From the NCBI RefSeq assembly GCF_000067165.1, contig NC_010162.1, positions 744,001 through 808,000 on the forward strand: a stretch of 64,000 nt of DNA, in the 5' to 3' direction. A program made the position numbers and the translations under genes. The stretch comes from Sorangium cellulosum So ce56. GTDB lineage: Bacteria; Myxococcota_A; Polyangia; Polyangiales; Polyangiaceae. Below, piece after piece: positions 61,619 to 64,000 of the stretch (positions are counted from its first letter, which is position 1; every line of letters starts with the position of its first letter). The notes under the pieces were generated by a model, which had not been told where the DNA came from, ran no database searches, and saw nothing but the letters and a program-made list of their open reading frames with translations.

Positions 61619-62209
61619 ATGGCACCGCGAAAGAAGGATTCGACTTGGACCACGTGGGAAGACATGCCGCTCGACGAGTTTCGAGTGCGGGCCCGGAAGG
61701 CGAAGGCCCTCGCCACCGAGTTCGTCGAGAAGCTCGACGAGCTCTTCCCCGGCCTCGTGACGCTCACCAAGGAGCAGCGGAAGACCGCGCCGAGGCTGCG
61801 TGACGGCGAACACGCGATGCTGCACAAGGTGCTCGACGTGGTCGACATGAAGCCGGCCCTGTTCGAGTCGCTGGCCGATCAGGACGAAGGCATGGACCCG
61901 AACCGCTTCGAGACGGCGCTGCTCCGCGAGCGGATCGAGAAGCACCTGCTCTTCAGCGACGTCGCGGCGAGCCTCTCCTCGGTGGGCGGCGAGCTCGGCG
62001 ACTCGACGCTCTATACCGCCGTCAAGTTCCGCGAGTCGCTCTATGCCGCCTACCGCATCGCCAAGACGCACGCGCAGACCGACCGGAAGGTCATGGACGT
62101 GCTCGCGCCGGTCGTCGACTTCATGCGGAAGAACGTCGCCGCCGCGGCCGCCGCGAGGCGGACCCGCACGCCGACCCCGGCCGAGCTGCCGAGCTCCGGA
62201 GACGCGTAG
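61619..62209 (+). CDS. Unknown helical protein
   Basis: This 196-residue protein has no signal or membrane segment and is mostly helical. It has a charged N-terminus (WEDMPLDEFRVRARKAKALA), a middle around LRERIEKHLLFSDVAASL, and an Ala-rich C-terminus with a basic Pro-rich tail. A GGAGGA site lies 5 bases before the ATG. About 250 bases upstream, between it and the preceding gene, hold nothing I can identify. The family is not recognised. Confidence 0.75.
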   Translation: MAPRKKDSTWTTWEDMPLDEFRVRARKAKALATEFVEKLDELFPGLVTLTKEQRKTAPRLRDGEHAMLHKVLDVVDMKPALFESLADQDEGMDPNRFETALLRERIEKHLLFSDVAASLSSVGGELGDSTLYTAVKFRESLYAAYRIAKTHAQTDRKVMDVLAPVVDFMRKNVAAAAAARRTRTPTPAELPSSGDA

Positions 62210-62406
62210 CCTCGACGAGGGCAGGGGAGCGCGCTGACACGGCCCCAGGAGCGGACCGGGCGCACAGGCTCCACGAGCCCGGCAATCTGGTCGTGGTCGT
62301 ATTTGAACATGAAGGCGGGCGGCGGGAAGAAAAGATCAATGATATTCTCGCCTTCTCGCCTCCCAGTGAGCTCTCTCCGGGCAATTCGACCACTGCCCGC
62401 TCCCCA

Positions 62407-62667
62407 TCACATCGTTTCGACCGACTTGAGCATCTCCGGGACGAAGTGAAGTCTCGGCCGGAGCAGCCTGTCGCGACGCCCGGGCTGTCGGACCTGGAGC
62501 ATGGCGCCGGTCGCGGAGCTGTTCGAGGCATCCAGAAGATCGTCGGTGAACGTATAGCTGTAATTCTCTTGCTTGGTCGGTGTCTTGTCCTCCGCAACGG
62601 CCTCGGGGATCGAGACGCCGAGAAACAGCAGCGCGGCTGTGACTGAAATAAGCGATCGCGGCTTCAT
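62407..62667 (-). CDS. Small exported protein with conserved-looking basic tail
   Basis: This 86-residue protein has a signal peptide (cleavage after PEAVA). The mature part is YSYTFTDDLLDA..., then RRDRLLRPRLHFVPEMLKSVETM. I believe a similar tail (RPR..FVPE.LKSVE) recurs in other small myxobacterial exported proteins, but this is unverified. Two adjacent ATGs exist; the second (62667) has proper spacing from GGAGG. The function is unknown. Confidence 0.68.
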   Translation of the reverse strand: MKPRSLISVTAALLFLGVSIPEAVAEDKTPTKQENYSYTFTDDLLDASNSSATGAMLQVRQPGRRDRLLRPRLHFVPEMLKSVETM

Positions 62668-62957
62668 CATGCCTCCTCGCCTTGTTCGGACACGAGCGAG
62701 GTCCGCAGATTGGGACCCTTTTTGCCGAGCTCGATGTCGCGTCGCGGAGCTCGCCGGGGCGGCCGCGTCCAGCGCGTGCGGAGCGCCCCGTCGGGGATGC
62801 CCGCTTCCGGCCGGGGGCAGCCCCAGGTGAACGACGCACCCCTGCGTTCCGTGCCGACAGGCGCGCTCGATGTCGTCGCGGAGCGCTCCCCGGACGGACC
62901 GCCGATCCGGTGACAACGCAGGTGACATCGCTCTCCTTCCGCGTAGAATCGGGCCCG

Positions 62958-63290
62958 ATGCTCACCTGCAGTCGAAGGAGCACGACGGGCGGCCTCATCG
63001 TTGCGGTCGTCGCGGCGCTGGCCGTGGTCGTCCCCGCCGGAGCGGCGGGCGCGAGCGAGGAGACGCCGGCAAAGGTGGCGAACGGCATCGCCGTCGGCGC
63101 TCGGCTGGAGGCGCTCGCGGACGTCAAGGTCGCCCGCGCCGAGGTCGCCCGGGGCTCCAGGGTGAGCGTGGCCAGGCTGATCGAGCGCCAGGGCCAGCTC
63201 ACCGCCGTCGACGTCGAGCTCGCCGACGGCCACGTCGCACGCGTGGCGATGGCGACGGTCCGCACGTCGTTCCGCGTCCTCTCCGAGTAG
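62958..63290 (+). CDS. Small exported protein, unknown
   Basis: This 110-residue protein has a signal peptide (hydrophobic core LIVAVVAALAVVVPAG, cleavage near GASEE). A small beta-rich domain of about 65 residues follows, ending VARVAMATVRTSFRVLSE. The start is the ATG at 62958. It lies 80 bases before ddl on the same strand. No family is recognised. Confidence 0.65.
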   Translation: MLTCSRRSTTGGLIVAVVAALAVVVPAGAAGASEETPAKVANGIAVGARLEALADVKVARAEVARGSRVSVARLIERQGQLTAVDVELADGHVARVAMATVRTSFRVLSE

Positions 63291-63370
63291 CCGTCATTCT
63301 TCGCGTCGCTCGCGTCGCTCGAGTCGCCGGCTTCTTCACCCCCGCGCGCGATCGCGGCTAGGGTGCCGCC

Positions 63371-64000
63371 ATGCGGAACCCCGCCAAGGTGCGCGTCGCC
63401 GTCCTCTTCGGCGGCCGCTCGGCCGAGCACGAGATCTCCCTCCTGTCCGCCCGCTTCGTCGTCGAGGCGCTCGACCGCGACCGCTTCGAGCCGGTGCTCA
63501 TCGGCATCGACAAGTCCGGCCGCTGGCTGCTCCAGGAAGAGGCGCTGCTCCTCGGCGCGGCGCGCGACCCCCGCCTCGCCCGGCTGAACGAGGCGATGCC
63601 GGAGATCGCCCTCGACGCCCACCCCGGGCCCGCCGGCGAGGCCACGCTGACCGTGCCGGGCGGCGCCCGCGCCCCGATCGACGTCGTCTTCCCCGTCCTG
63701 CACGGGCCCACCGGGGAGGACGGCTGCGTCCAGGGCCTCCTCGAGCTCGCCGGCGTCCCGTACGTCGGCTCCGGCGTGCTCGGCTCCGCCGTGGGGATGG
63801 ACAAGGACGTGATGAAGCGCCTGCTCCGCGAGGCGGAGATCCCGATCGTCCCCCACGTCACCCTCCGCCGGGCCGCGTGGGACCGCGATCGCGGCGCGTG
63901 CATCGACCAGATCGCCGCCCTCTCCGCCCCCGGCAGCGCCGGGTTCGGGCCGATCTTCGTCAAGCCCGCGAACCTCGGGTCGTCCGTCGGGGTCCGGCGC
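63371..64000 (+). CDS. ddl: D-alanine--D-alanine ligase (5' part, runs off window)
   Basis: The first 210 residues of Ddl, which makes D-Ala-D-Ala for peptidoglycan, are present. LFGGRSAEHEISLLSAR, VVFPVLHGPTGEDGCVQGLLELAGVPYVGSGVLGSAVGMDKDVMKRLL and FVKPANLGSSVGV (ATP-grasp Lys) are standard. The ATG is at 63371. The window ends inside the ATP-grasp domain, so the C-terminus cannot be judged. Confidence 0.96.
   Translation, partial: MRNPAKVRVAVLFGGRSAEHEISLLSARFVVEALDRDRFEPVLIGIDKSGRWLLQEEALLLGAARDPRLARLNEAMPEIALDAHPGPAGEATLTVPGGARAPIDVVFPVLHGPTGEDGCVQGLLELAGVPYVGSGVLGSAVGMDKDVMKRLLREAEIPIVPHVTLRRAAWDRDRGACIDQIAALSAPGSAGFGPIFVKPANLGSSVGVRR

Noticed and set aside
1..64000. tRNA or rRNA genes
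   Set aside because: Reading for GTTCGAATCC-type T-arms and conserved rRNA stretches found none; short or divergent tRNAs cannot be excluded without a covariance search.

Overview
This is a 64 kb window of high-GC chromosome. Its gene content points to a myxobacterium, most likely a Sorangium/Polyangiales relative: an FHA-type sigma-54 activator, a Ser/Thr kinase fused to an AAA ATPase and TPR-like tail, a GAF-rich hybrid histidine kinase, many lipoproteins, Cys-rich CGDG...CDDGN repeats, and DUF1592/DUF1552 secreted pairs. The affiliation is inferred from gene content, not from a marker gene. No rRNA or tRNA gene was seen.

Layout. 1-7.1 kb: an incomplete respiratory complex I operon, nuoA-B-C-D-G-H-I, with no nuoE, nuoF or nuoJ-N; nuoH carries a large internal insertion. 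7.3-13.3 kb: gatB, a PlsC-like acyltransferase and a large soluble hybrid histidine kinase. 13.3-13.9 kb: debris containing an IS91-type transposase fragment. 13.9-21.7 kb, all minus strand: a subtilisin-like protease, a trypsin-like lipoprotein protease, a large exported protein, a small membrane protein, a HAD-like protein and a zinc metallopeptidase. 21.7-22.3 kb: a long regulatory gap with a 47-bp palindromic repeat array. 22.3-29.0 kb: a kinase-ATPase gene followed by a translationally coupled trio: an uncharacterised 235-aa protein, YcaO and TfuA. This looks like an uncharacterised thioamide/azoline-type peptide or protein modification system. 29.0-32.7 kb: a sedolisin (S53) peptidase, divergent from a sigma-54 activator. 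33.1-35.4 kb: a 5'-truncated SNF2 helicase and a zinc-ribbon partner gene. 35.4-37.3 kb: a compact metal-efflux operon, dmeR-dmeF-mntP. 37.4-50.6 kb: a glycosyltransferase, an M19-like dipeptidase lipoprotein, a 1889-aa mosaic lipoprotein, a VWA protein and an AraC-type regulator. 50.8-57.3 kb: a DUF1592/DUF1552 pair, an ECF sigma factor operon and a divergent exported protein. 57.0-59.2 kb: a decayed type I-E CRISPR-Cas locus with an intact cas6e, a frameshifted cas3 fragment and a single 29-bp repeat in the 5' leader of a PD-(D/E)XK nuclease-like gene. 59.2-64 kb: a 21-bp minisatellite, small exported proteins, two unknown proteins, and the start of ddl, which runs off the end of the window.

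How the genes may work together. The complex I genes, gatB and ddl are housekeeping. The most distinctive functional unit is the kinase / 235-aa protein / YcaO / TfuA operon, flanked on both sides by peptidases that lack obvious signal peptides. The second is the cas6e / solitary repeat / nuclease arrangement, in which a surviving CRISPR RNA endonuclease could process the messenger of the next gene. Both are inferences from gene order and motifs.
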